A stretch of DNA of 64,000 nucleotides, taken from the NCBI GenBank assembly GCA_008477525.1, contig SPDT01000004.1, positions 434,001-498,000 on the forward strand. The letters run 5' to 3'. Both the position numbers and the translations under genes were made by a program. Below the pieces are notes generated by a model. The model did not search any database and was not told the DNA's origin. It worked only from the letters and a program-made list of their open reading frames with translations. This document shows positions 44,404-54,535 of the stretch, one piece after another. The stretch comes from Hypomyces perniciosus (Eukaryota; Ascomycota; Sordariomycetes; Hypocreales; Hypocreaceae). Numbering within the stretch: the stretch's first letter is position 1; the number at the start of each line of letters is the position of its first letter.

Positions 44404-45519
44404 TCACCATGGAACCATCCTACCTTCACTGTCCACCACTTGCTGAAGCCGCTGCGGCATAACATCCACCCACATGTTTATCCTCTCCTGGTCGAGATTC
44501 TCCCAGGCCCCCCGAGCCGCTTGCTTCAGCGTCTCGTCTTCCCAGTCCTTCAACTGCTCGCTGGTCCACTGCTTGTTGGGCGGCCATAACGAGTCCAACG
44601 GGCTCAGGTCTGGACTATCCCCACAGTTGAAGTAGCACCGCAAGCCATGGGTATCTTTCCACTGCTGCACCAAATTGACCTTGCTTGCACTTCCATGGGC
44701 AAAGGAATCGGCGTCTTCCTCCAGGATAAAGGCTTGCGAACCGCCAGAAGTAGGGAGCAGCCACGGCTTGACGACTCTTTCCAGGACCTTGTCGCGGTAG
44801 TCCGACATGCCCATCAACCCATTGCAATTGGGACTCGTCGACTCTTCGTAAAAGACAAGCTCGCTTTTGAAGCCGTAGCCGATGGCCCCCCACGCGTGCA
44901 CTCTCTTCACATCCCGCGGCCACTTCGCACCAGGCAGCTCTTCACACACAGTACAGAGCCGCTCGCCAGCCCGCGGCACAATACGCATCTTGCCATCAAG
45001 CCCAATGCCAAAGTGCAGCTCGCCACTGAACCGCACAGAGCGCCAATCCGCCAGCTGCGGGTACGCACGGAGGAGCCTCCTCGCGTAGTCACATCGTTTC
45101 TCTCTATTTCTTTTATGGACCCAAGAACGGCCACAGGTCAGACAGCGCCGGTATCCCAGCGTCCCCATGGCTCGATGCAGCGTCCTCGGATTACAGGTGA
45201 TCTCAACGCCAGCCTCTTTGGCCAGGCCAGTCCAATTTAGGTTAACATCCTCGTATTTGCCGTCCCATAAGATGCTCTCCATCTTCTGGTGGTCCGCTTC
45301 TGAGATCTTAGCCGGCCTCCCGCGGGTTTCTTCCCACTCTGGGTCATTTCGCTTTGATGCCGAGACGCTCAGGGCTGCGTATCCTTGGGACCGTGACAGA
45401 TTGAAGTGACGGAAAATGGCTGATTTGTTAACAGGCAGTCCTTGGGATTCGAGATAGGAGATGGTGCCCCGGACCATGGCCTTTTTAGGGGTGTCGCCAT
45501 GCTTATATCCAGACGGCAT
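44404..45519 (-). CDS. Tc1/mariner-derived transposase with altered catalytic triad
   Basis: An intact single-exon 371-residue protein. The N-terminus is a helix-turn-helix-like region with a GRPAKIS hook, followed by a CxxC pair (RRCLTCGRSWVHKRNREK). A DDE-type catalytic core follows. The expected FSDE reads FSGE, so the first Asp is Gly at about residue 166. The second acidic residue is in ILEEDADSFAHG (about 269), and the third region is SPDLSPLDSLW, with Asp (about 309) where Tc1-like enzymes have Glu. I see no clear inverted repeats beside the gene, though this check was by eye. It could be an inactive but undamaged copy, or a domesticated protein. The start is the ATG at 45519; a longer frame begins with a non-ATG codon. 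Confidence 0.82.
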   Translation of the reverse strand: MPSGYKHGDTPKKAMVRGTISYLESQGLPVNKSAIFRHFNLSRSQGYAALSVSASKRNDPEWEETRGRPAKISEADHQKMESILWDGKYEDVNLNWTGLAKEAGVEITCNPRTLHRAMGTLGYRRCLTCGRSWVHKRNREKRCDYARRLLRAYPQLADWRSVRFSGELHFGIGLDGKMRIVPRAGERLCTVCEELPGAKWPRDVKRVHAWGAIGYGFKSELVFYEESTSPNCNGLMGMSDYRDKVLERVVKPWLLPTSGGSQAFILEEDADSFAHGSASKVNLVQQWKDTHGLRCYFNCGDSPDLSPLDSLWPPNKQWTSEQLKDWEDETLKQAARGAWENLDQERINMWVDVMPQRLQQVVDSEGRMVPW

Positions 45520-46345
45520 AATGATAATGACCAAGCGGAATAGTAATGCCTGCGATGTAAGAGAGAGGTGTTGGTTTATTTTTGTCTAGGCATCTGGAGA
45601 TGGCCTAATGCACGCGATCCTCCCACGTGACCAGCCCAGCAACATCAAAATACTACTGCTACCATGATAACATTCGATTACTTATCAGCTCTACTCCTCT
45701 GTCTGTCTGTGTACGGGGTGCAAACTGCTTGGATTTCTTTCTAGAGATTATGAGTGAGATAACCGGGTTGGGCCTAGTATTCGAGATCATGCTCCAACAT
45801 GCACCATAGAATACATTCTGTACTTCGTATCGTACTATGCTTTCATCCATTCTCCTGAATTTGCTGTCTATCACCATAATGCATCATGTCATTTCCAATA
45901 AAGTGCTTTTGAACAGGTTTGTAGAAGTTATATCAAGAAACAAACACAAGAATCGAAAAAAAACGAGGCCTTCTCCGATGCGCCTCCCTGAGACGTCATT
46001 GATACAGCCAAGAATTAGAATCTCCAACTTCTGTCATGTCCAACCGGACAGCTCCGCTGCATAGGTTGGGACCCAGAGAAATGGGCATTAAATCCCCTTT
46101 GACACGCACTGAGCATCCTTCAACACCGCCAGTCAAACAACCTAAACCAACCAACGCCCAGCCTTTGGGTAGCCAACCATGGATCCCTGTATGTCCCGCT
46201 TCTATATCTTGATATACATTACCGCTAGAAATCAGATCAAATATCATAGGCATCAAGGTGTTTGGGCATCATGCACTATTAGGGGGAGGACAGTGCGCAT
46301 CGGCTGCTCCCCCCTGAACAGCTGCAGACTCGAGGGGAGAAACAT
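45520..46345. other. Intergenic region
   Basis: It contains the promoter side of the transposase-like gene and the 3' region of the TBC gene. No gene or inverted repeat was seen. Confidence 0.4.
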
Positions 46346-48589
46346 TCAAGCTTTGCATGCCTCGCGGATGCTCTGCATGAAACGGTCCTCCGCACCAACT
46401 TCGCTTACGGCACGTGTTGGTGACGTGCCCGCACTGGTCTTCGACATGACTGCCTTTACTTCCTCGGCCGTCTTGCTTCCAAGCAGATCCATTTCCCGAT
46501 TAAGGAGAATGGCAACAGCGGCCCGAACCAGCAGCGTGTCGCCCTCGAAGACATAGACGTCCCAGAGTCTGGCAGCTTCATCAATCGCCAAGATTCCGGT
46601 AAATAGACTTGTAAAGATAGCGCCAAGGTAGAATTCCGGTTCAACATCCTGCAAGGTCCTTGTCAAGTGATAGTACAATGCGTCCGATTTGTTCTTCAAG
46701 GTCTGAAGCACAAGATTATATGCGGATGCCTGTGCACCTGGGTCGAATGTATAGAAGGACAGGGGAAGTGGTCGATTGAGGACGTTTGCCAAAGCAATGA
46801 AGGCTGTCTCGGGGTTAGGGAGGTTGAGCAAGAGTAAAGCTGCGACAGTCTACAAATATCGTGGTTAGCAGTTGCAATAGAGTTGAAACATCCAGCATGA
46901 GATAATACTCACGTTGCACCCAGAGACGTAGCCTATGTCATTCCTGTACATGGCATACGCTCTCAAGACATCCACCAGGCCTTGGTGGAGTGGTCCGGAC
47001 ACCTCGAATATGCGCAGTTCCTTCCATGTCCTATCACCCACGTCCTTGCGAATCTGCTCGAACCATTTGACTCTTCTCAGGTCCTCTGCATCGCCTCTAT
47101 CTGCTTTGACTCGGAGCTCTAACTCTTCCGACCTGGCCAGTGCGGCGCGGAACGATGCGTCCGTAAGACCGAGTTCGTTTCCTATGGCCTTTGCCCACAC
47201 AACTCTCCGACTGCGAGGGGCCACACCTTTCCACCACATGTCTCTAGTTCTCCGCTCGCATATTGCTTCGTTCCATCGAGGAATGACGTCTTCCTCCCAT
47301 ATGTGCATAAGCTTGTCTGCAGTATTGTCCCTCGTCTCAGTCTTGGACCTTCGAGCAGCCTCACGACGCTCATCAGCCTTGATACTAGCTGCCATCATTT
47401 TCTGGTACTGACGCAAGTGGCGACGCTCTTCTGCAGGATCCTTTGGTGGGAGCCATGAGGGACGTGTACGGCTCAGAACAGCCTCCTTCTCCTTTGAAAC
47501 GGGAAGGGGGTCGATCATGATGTTGGTTCGTCGGAGAGGAGGGAGTTCGGGCATCGACGACTTGACCCGTTCCTTTTTGTCATAGGAATTATCCACCGAT
47601 GTCTGGCTGGGGTTCCACGTGTTTGGTCGTGCGGAACCAGAAGGACGCTTGATGTGGAACTCTTCCATCTCGTCCGCATGTTCTTCGAGTTTCTCTGTCA
47701 ACGCCTTCGTTTCTGCACTCAGGTCGGCGAGGGCGGCATTCCAGCTCTGGACCTTGCTCTTGATAGGACTGGAAGGAGGCTTATTATCGCCGTTATCTGT
47801 CTTCCAGGTCGGAGATCGTAGGGAACCTTGTGCTTGTGCGACGGGCGGCGTGCCGTTACCGATGCTGCGTACACGTTCCTTCACCCTTCGGTCAGGGGAT
47901 GGTGATACCGATGGACCCCGACTAGGAGACCTCTCATGAGCTGGACGGGGGGAAATGGGCACATTATCGAGAACAAGGCCGTCTGGAATGTTATCGTCGT
48001 CATCTTCGTCACATTCCTGTTCGAGCTCGATCAAGGACTTGCGGTCGCGGTTCAGTTGCCAGCTGCCTCGACGGGGTCTGACGGGAAGATTTGGGTCTCT
48101 AGGATTCAGGGAAATGCCTGGACTAATACTCCTGTGGCGGCGAGCAACAGGTACAGAGGATGTCGAATATCCTTTCGTCAAGGTGGATGTTGGGCGCGTA
48201 TTAGTCAAGTTCGTCACACTTGTGCTTCTGGGATTAGAGACATAGGCGCTGTTCTGCAAGTTGGGAAAGGACCGTTGTGGCCTGGGTGTCCTTTTAGTGG
48301 AGGCAAGATTGCGGCCCAGGGAGGTAGGTCGTGCGGAGAGGTGTGATGGGGCCTTGGGGGTAACGTTTTCGTCCTCGAGGCCGATATCTTCGAAATGGCC
48401 AACATCAGCCAGCACACTGCCGTCGTCGCTATTGAAGGATTGAAACGAGGACGATTTGGAGCTCTTGGACGTGGTCATTCCTGGAGGAGACCCAGGGCTG
48501 GTCTGAATGTGAATGGCATTGCCGAAGTTTCCCCCTGTGTTGCCGTTGACAATGCCAATGCCATGCTCACGAGGCATTGCAGGATTCAT
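46346..48589 (-). CDS. TBC-domain Rab GTPase-activating protein
   Basis: There are two exons, 48589-46913 and 46849-46346 (63-nt intron, GTGAGT donor), giving 726 residues. The first half is Ser/Pro/Arg-rich and disordered, with an acidic run (ECDEDDDDNIPD) and a short helical segment (ETKALTEKLEEHADEMEEFH). The TBC domain follows: DMWWKGVAPRSRRVVWAKAI, then IRKDVGDRTW with the arginine-finger region, then MYRNDIGYVSGCN, then the C-terminal half in exon 2. The usual glutamine finger (YxQ) is replaced by YVS. The target Rab is unknown. The Met at 48589 was chosen because the upstream frame (to 49087) is a T-rich low-complexity leader rather than protein-like sequence. Confidence 0.88.
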
Positions 48590-50349
48590 ATCATATGGCA
48601 ACAAGCGCTTCCGTTCACAGCAGAAGTAGTTTGTCCCTTGCAAGTCTTCCCCCCTTGTAGCACAATCGATCGATCGCTGGAACAGCGCGGGTAATGATAT
48701 GGCAGTAGTAGTGGTCGTCGTTCGGCGAAGATGCCAAGATCTTTTTGGTCGTTGAAACGGGTTGGCCCTGAGGCAAGGAGTGGAAAGAAGAAGAAAAGGA
48801 AGAAATGAGCGGAGCCAAAAAAAAAAAGAAAAAGAAAAAAAGAGAAAAAAAAGGAACGAGCTGAATCCGAAAATTAACGATTGAGTGTCTGTCGTGATAC
48901 TATTATTACAACGAGTGTGAGGACGTGGGAAGCCAAGGGAGTGAGTAAAGACGCAAGAGTTCGGAGGCTGAAGAAGGGGAGTTGATGATGGCGACAAACA
49001 CATAAACAGGAGGCGCGCGCCAATCCAGTAAAGGCAAGACGAGAAACAAGAACCGGTTAGGCCAGAGGCAGGGTACGTACTAGGCACCCCCTTCTGTTGG
49101 CTTTACCCTGAGTTCTTTTTTTTCTCTTCTCTTGACAAGATGATGTACAACGAGTACATGGGAAGTGGGTGCATATACGTCTCATTCAGGTACTGCTAGG
49201 GGGGCTTGGGTGAGTGCTATACCGCATGTATAAGCCCTCTCTATACCTGAGCACAACACCGATAGAGAGGCTAGGGCGTACTCTACATACATACGGGGTA
49301 CAGTAGCAGGTTGACTGTAATACACACAGTGAAGCCCTGCAGTTTCCCCAGAAACGGCACAGTGTGGGATCCAAAAGCCCCTGATACAGTGAGACGGTCC
49401 GTGGAGATGAAGCTAATCTCGGCTCACACGACTGGGGCCGACATGAAGCTTTTGATGGGTACGGCAGTTTCCGGCGAGCAGCACTGCAAACGACCGGTCT
49501 TTACGAGTACTCCGTACAGATAGTAATAGTAATAGTAAATCAGAGATAATTTTTAGATGATCGCTAATCCGTACTACTACTACAACTAGCAGTAGGCTTA
49601 TTTTACCGATAAGGCGTATTCTTGCTCGTATGGCATGACTCTCGTTCCTTATCATAAATGAGCCAATTGATGAACCAGATTGTGAAACAACCAGGGGGAT
49701 AAACTGCACGCTCATACATACATACATGCATGCATGCATGCATGCAGAGAGACACGGGCACGAAACCCCGATACTATTTGTAGAATGTCTCTCGTAACAC
49801 GAGAAGAGAACCTGGTAGAAAACATGCCATCACATTGAATCATGGAAAGATGTCATTGTTGGTGTGTTGGTAACACTATCAAGGCACCCAAAGGCAACTA
49901 ACTCGCTTGCTACATATGGAATACGAAATACTTCACTACTATCTAACCATGATGGTTAATGTCTTCAGAGTGAGCGTGATTTCGAACACATTTCTGCTAA
50001 TAGTAGCCCAGATTTCACTGCATCCTGAAAACTTTTTTTTCAGTGTGTTCACAGACATGGCTCGCGTGCATCGACAAAAAACCGGTCCATTCTACGGAGT
50101 AGTAGTATTACTACTGCTACCTGGTAGTCCCCACAAACGTAATATCGAAGCAGCCCTTTCATCTACAACCCTGGAAACAGCCCTAGGGATAATAGTACCT
50201 ACTGGTGTCTAAACTTTAACCTACTCTCTCTAAAATGAGAATAGTTCGTGTTAGCCCAAGTCGACCTTGGGTATCCCCTCAGAAGCTTCGTTGTGCACTC
50301 GTAGTCAAGCACGGATAAGTATCCCACATATCCAGCTTGTCCATATCGC
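48590..50349. other. Gene-free stretch
   Basis: It holds the 5' leader and promoter of the TBC gene, with an A-rich run at 48816-48852 on the plus strand. A microsatellite follows at 49713, with microrepeats near 49505 and 50091. No gene was seen. Confidence 0.45.
49713..49746. repeat. CATA/CATG microsatellite
   Basis: (CATA)3 runs directly into (CATG)n, 34 bases in all. The CATG part is self-complementary. Confidence 0.8.
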
Positions 50350-51657
50350 CTAGTTCGTTGGCTCATTTGTCTGGGACCTCGTATTATACGGCGGCCTATA
50401 TCCACGTCGATACACAGCCGTTCTTTCAGACAATGTCAGCCGGGACTTTCTACACCGCGACTGACGCCAGCGTGTGAGACCAACCGGACGGCTCTGAGGA
50501 ATAGATTGAGCTGTTGGTTCTGCGTTGTTCATGGCCTCCTCAGCCAACACATGAAGTGGCTTCTTATTCGCAGTAAACAACAGCGGTACGGCCGCAAATG
50601 CCTCGAAATTGAACCTCGGGCTCCAACCCGGCGGCTTTTTCAACATCTGAGGCTGAGGTCGAGCCTGCTGGTTCGGCGGCTGTGCCCGTTCCCGCGTCGA
50701 TCCGCTACGCTGAGGCACGAGTAAATTCATGGATACTCCTGGTTTCATATCCTGACTGCGGTCCTCATTGTCGAGTCTGATCGCGGTCCGTGATCGGGAG
50801 TCTGTGTCAGCAGCAGGATGTGTTTGTGTCAGAGCGCCATGCCGGGGCAGAGGCCCCTGCAGCTCCTTGCTGTCAACTTGCGTTTGTGCCTTTGTGGCGC
50901 CAGAACATCTTCTCTTCGGAGCCGGGGCTTCGTTCTCGTTCGTGTGGCTAACCGCTGCATTCAACACTTGGGCATCAAGCCCTCCTGCAATTCCAGGCTT
51001 TTCTGCAGTCTCTCGTCGAAGATTATCCCTTGGAGAGTCGCCTCCGCGAGAATATCCTGGAGAGCAGGCAACCAAAGTGGCGGTGGAGCAAGACCTTGAG
51101 CGAGCTCTAGGCGATGTATTTTCGAGAGTGGGAGAATCGTCAACCCTAGATTGGTTGGATGATGTTTGGTTTTGAACGGGAACAGGGTATGTTTGTTGCT
51201 GGCCTTTGACGTCCTGACCAGTCGAAGGGGATGCCATCTGATCGACGGGGACTTTAACATCACGGATCATCTTCGCCGATTGTTTTGCATCGATTGCAGG
51301 TTTTGTCGATCTGATGTATGCCGCAGCAGCTTCCTTCTTAACATTCGGCGACTTGTCAACGTTGCCATCGATGTTTCGTACCATCATCTCGCCATTTCGA
51401 GGCTTCAGAGGCTGTTCCCCTGTGGGTTTGCCCTGGTAATTCCCAGGTATCTGCTCATCACCTGCGTCGGTCCTTTGTCGGCTTTTATTGTCAAGCCCAA
51501 TTTGTTGTCTTGTCGAGCTGGAAGTCTGGTATTTTCCTTTCGCGATCTTGTTGCGATGCTTCGAGGGAGAGGGAAGAACCTTGACGATTACACAGTCAGC
51601 ATCGTGCTCATCAGATGAGATTTCCACCACCTCGAGTGGTGGCATGCGTTTGCTCAT
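50350..51657 (-). CDS. Disordered protein with SUMO-interaction-like motif
   Basis: A single-exon protein of 435 residues. The N-terminus PLEVVEISSDEHDADCVIVK carries a hydrophobic core next to Ser/Asp/Glu, the form of a SUMO-interacting motif, followed by a second hydrophobic patch (CVIVKVL). The rest is Ser/Gln/Pro/Arg-rich and predicted disordered, with a short basic cluster (APKRRC) that may be a nuclear localisation signal. A more ordered part lies near FNFEAFAAVPLLF. No catalytic or zinc-binding domain is seen. A nuclear scaffold or SUMO-linked role is inference only; I do not recognise the family. Confidence 0.72.
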   Translation of the reverse strand: MSKRMPPLEVVEISSDEHDADCVIVKVLPSPSKHRNKIAKGKYQTSSSTRQQIGLDNKSRQRTDAGDEQIPGNYQGKPTGEQPLKPRNGEMMVRNIDGNVDKSPNVKKEAAAAYIRSTKPAIDAKQSAKMIRDVKVPVDQMASPSTGQDVKGQQQTYPVPVQNQTSSNQSRVDDSPTLENTSPRARSRSCSTATLVACSPGYSRGGDSPRDNLRRETAEKPGIAGGLDAQVLNAAVSHTNENEAPAPKRRCSGATKAQTQVDSKELQGPLPRHGALTQTHPAADTDSRSRTAIRLDNEDRSQDMKPGVSMNLLVPQRSGSTRERAQPPNQQARPQPQMLKKPPGWSPRFNFEAFAAVPLLFTANKKPLHVLAEEAMNNAEPTAQSIPQSRPVGLTRWRQSRCRKSRLTLSERTAVYRRGYRPPYNTRSQTNEPTN

Positions 51658-52237
51658 CTTGTCGTAGGGCTTAATACTGGTTCTTGTTGTTCCTTTTGCG
51701 TGTGTTCTTAAGCCAGTTGCAGGCTGTGAAAATGTGTGTGCTCAAAGTTCAAACAAGTAGGTAGATGATGAAGTGAAGCGATGGATCCTTACAAAGAGTG
51801 GGAAGAGTGTCAAAAAATCCAAATCGGTCTGTAGAGTGAGGGAAAGGTGAGTTTGAAATGGCTGGCAGCTGTCGTGAATCTGGCACCTGGCAAAATTGGC
51901 TGTTAACAACTAGGGTTGGCATGGAATTACTATGGACATTCAACAAGTTTTACGGGACACCAAGGGGCTATGCAGTAAGAGGGATGTTTCCTACAGAGTG
52001 GTCATGGGAGATGGCGAGGGTGAATAACAAATTTGGTGGCTCGAGCGTTACAAAGGTTACAGAGATGCAAGATCTCGGCATCAGACTACCCTGAACTGAA
52101 GACATAATCTCGCTTGTGCTCAGGCTTTTAGTCTCCTTCATACCCTTCATACCCCCTCGTCTATGGTATTATTACAATCCATGACCTCTGGCTGGTTGAT
52201 ATCTGCCACGCTAGATCTATTTTCTTCAACTCACACC
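51658..52237. other. Intergenic region
   Basis: It holds the promoter side of the disordered-protein gene and the 3' side of CCT2. Nothing else was seen. Confidence 0.4.
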
Positions 52238-54007
52238 TCACATGCGCTCTCGCCTCCGTGGTGCTGCACGGATGATATCGTCGACTCTAAGCAGGAGCTG
52301 CGTCATTGTTAGTTATGTGCTTCATACGATTGGGTAATAGATGATTCCATACCTCTGCAGCCTCGCTGGCAGATGACACAACCGCCTTCTTCAGCTTGTA
52401 GCTCTCGATAACACCGAGATCTCGCATGTCAGCGATGCCTCCACCTGGTGACATCAGGTCAAGTCCATAGGTGGTCAGACCATCGTAAATCGCCTTCCTC
52501 AAACGGGCAACGAGGTCGCCAGAGTCCAATCCAGCGTTGTCGGCAAGAATAGTAGGAAGCTGTCGTAGGGCAACTGCGAAGCTGGACACGGCCATCTGCC
52601 GTTTTCCCTCGATTCGAGTCGCCGCGCCCTCCACGGCCTTGGCCATGACCATCTCCGCACATCCACCGCCAAGGGTTGTCCTGGGCTCAATGACAGTCTG
52701 CGACAGCACGGCCAGTGCATCGTGTAGACTCCGCTCGGCCTCGTCAAGCAGTTGCTCCGTCGCTCCCCGTAGCACGATTGTGCAGGCCTCGCCAGCGGAT
52801 ACACCGGAAAACTTGATCAAGGTGTCTTCGCCGATAATGACTTCCTCAATCAAATCACAGTGTCCGAGTTTGATCTGGTCTGGGTGGTCAAATGTGGAGG
52901 CGATCTCACCACCAGTAACCAGCGCCAATCGCTCGATGCCATCGAAGTCAGCGTGTTCGATAGACATGATTCCGGCGTCGGTGAACAGTTGCTCGGGCCA
53001 GTTGTAAATGAGCTGACGATTGATGAAGCAGTTGATGCCGTGAGCCTTGATCTTATCCACCTTGGCCTTCATCTTATCCTTCTCGGCCTTTTCTAGCTCT
53101 GCCAACTTTCCAGTCGAGCCCACCTTGACGCGTGCTCCAAAGATCTTCACCTTGTCTGTATCCATTGATGTGTTTGCCACCAAGATCTTGGCCTTCTCCA
53201 ATCGCTTGGGTTGGTTGACACCGATCTTCTTGTCCAGGATGAACCCCTCATCGAGATAAGAATCACTAAGCTTGCCTCCGGCCTTCTTGATGATCTGGAT
53301 GTGGCTAAGGTCGGAAGACGTTTTTAACCGAAGGACGGCATCGCAAGCTAGCTGGGCGAAGTGATCCCGGTCTTGGGCGAGGATCTTGGAGCTGAGCGTT
53401 GTGCGGGCAATGGCGACCAAGTCCTTGCGGAAAGCCTCCGGGCTTTTGCTGTGATCGACGGCGGACTCTTCCAGAGCTTTCAGAGCTGCCTGGCTAGCTA
53501 TCCGGTAACCTTCGATGATGGTCTGGGGGTGGATCTTCTTGTCGACGAGCTTCTCGGCTTCCCTAAGCAGCTCGGCAGCAAGCACGGCCACCGATGTTGT
53601 ACCGTCACCGACTTCGTCGTCTTGTACCTTCGAGATGTTGACGAGAACCTTTGCCGCGGCGTTGTCGAGGGCGATGGACTTGAGGATCGTAGCACCGTCG
53701 TTTGTAACCATGATCTCACCAGTGGACCTATACCGCCGCCATGTCAGGGGGGTACCTCAGAGGCACGGAAGGGGGTCAAGAACATACGCAGACTGGAGAA
53801 TCTTGTCCATGCCCTTGGGGCCCAGGGTGCTCTTCACCAAATCACCAACGGCGATGGCTCCAACAAAGGCTGCCAGACGCGCATTCTCGCCTTTCTCCTC
53901 CGTGGTGCCCTCCTCGAAGATCTGGGTGGGTAGGAAAGACTGAAGGCGGGGGAGCAGACATGTTAGCCTTCCAGAGAATAGATCTGATCAGCACCAACAC
54001 TTACCAT
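52238..54007 (-). CDS. cct2: TCP-1/CCT chaperonin subunit beta
   Basis: It is one of eight subunits of the cytosolic TRiC/CCT ring that folds actin, tubulin and WD40 proteins. There are four coding exons: 54007-54005, 53939-53788, 53727-52353 and 52297-52238, giving 529 residues, the usual length. The first coding exon is only the ATG, followed at once by GTAAGT; the second begins [11 protein letters not shown]. The last intron separates EAAE from [39 protein letters not shown] and GDGTTSV are the ATP-binding chaperonin signatures, and AGLDSGDLV and [10 protein letters not shown] are late equatorial-domain motifs of CCT2. It is divergent to eIF3b. Confidence 0.96.
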
Positions 54008-54535
54008 GATGGGCTTATTTGTAGCGTGGCAGCAGACTCGAGGGGACGAAAGAATTACACGATTTGGCCGCTTCTAGTCTTTCAGGAGCAACTTGACGGT
54101 GCCTATTTTTTTGCCTGGCCATTGGAGCTCTCCCAACTCCAAAGCCTCCCGCCTCGAACCCCCCACCAGGAAGATAGCTGCCACGTGACTTGCCCCTCCG
54201 CCTGGAAAATTCACGGCCAAGGAACATCACTTCTCCGCCGCACACACTTTGTGGAAACTTTGATGTTAAATTTACGTTACCGCGAGCATCGAAGTTTGTG
54301 TGGAAAAGGCCAACGCCGCTGTTTTATGCTTCAGCGTCAGCATCTCGCATCGCGCGCCGCATAAAATCCGCTCCCCGGCCACTCGTCGATCTCCACGCCG
54401 AATCCTCTTTTCGCTGTTTCTTTGGCGATTTGGATCCCGGCCTACTGAGCCCTTCGATTTCCTCGCCGCGCCGAAGCGGGGCAGATTTCGGCACCCCTCC
54501 TATCGATTGATTTTACACACATCCTCACAGACAAC
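54008..54535. promoter_or_regulatory. Bidirectional promoter of CCT2 and eIF3b
   Basis: The start codons of two divergent housekeeping genes are 528 bases apart, and the space holds no gene. It is GC-rich and CpG-rich toward the eIF3b side (54290-54500). No clear TATA box stands out on either side. The role is inferred from position. Confidence 0.55.

Noticed and set aside
42520..45519. Secondary-metabolite cluster around the FAD enzyme
   Set aside because: No backbone synthase, transporter or regulator lies nearby; neighbours are a primary-metabolism desaturase and a transposase-like gene.
48590..49087. 166-codon N-terminal extension of the TBC protein
   Set aside because: It is made of T-rich and pyrimidine-rich leader sequence giving poly-Phe/Leu/Ser, unlike coding sequence downstream.
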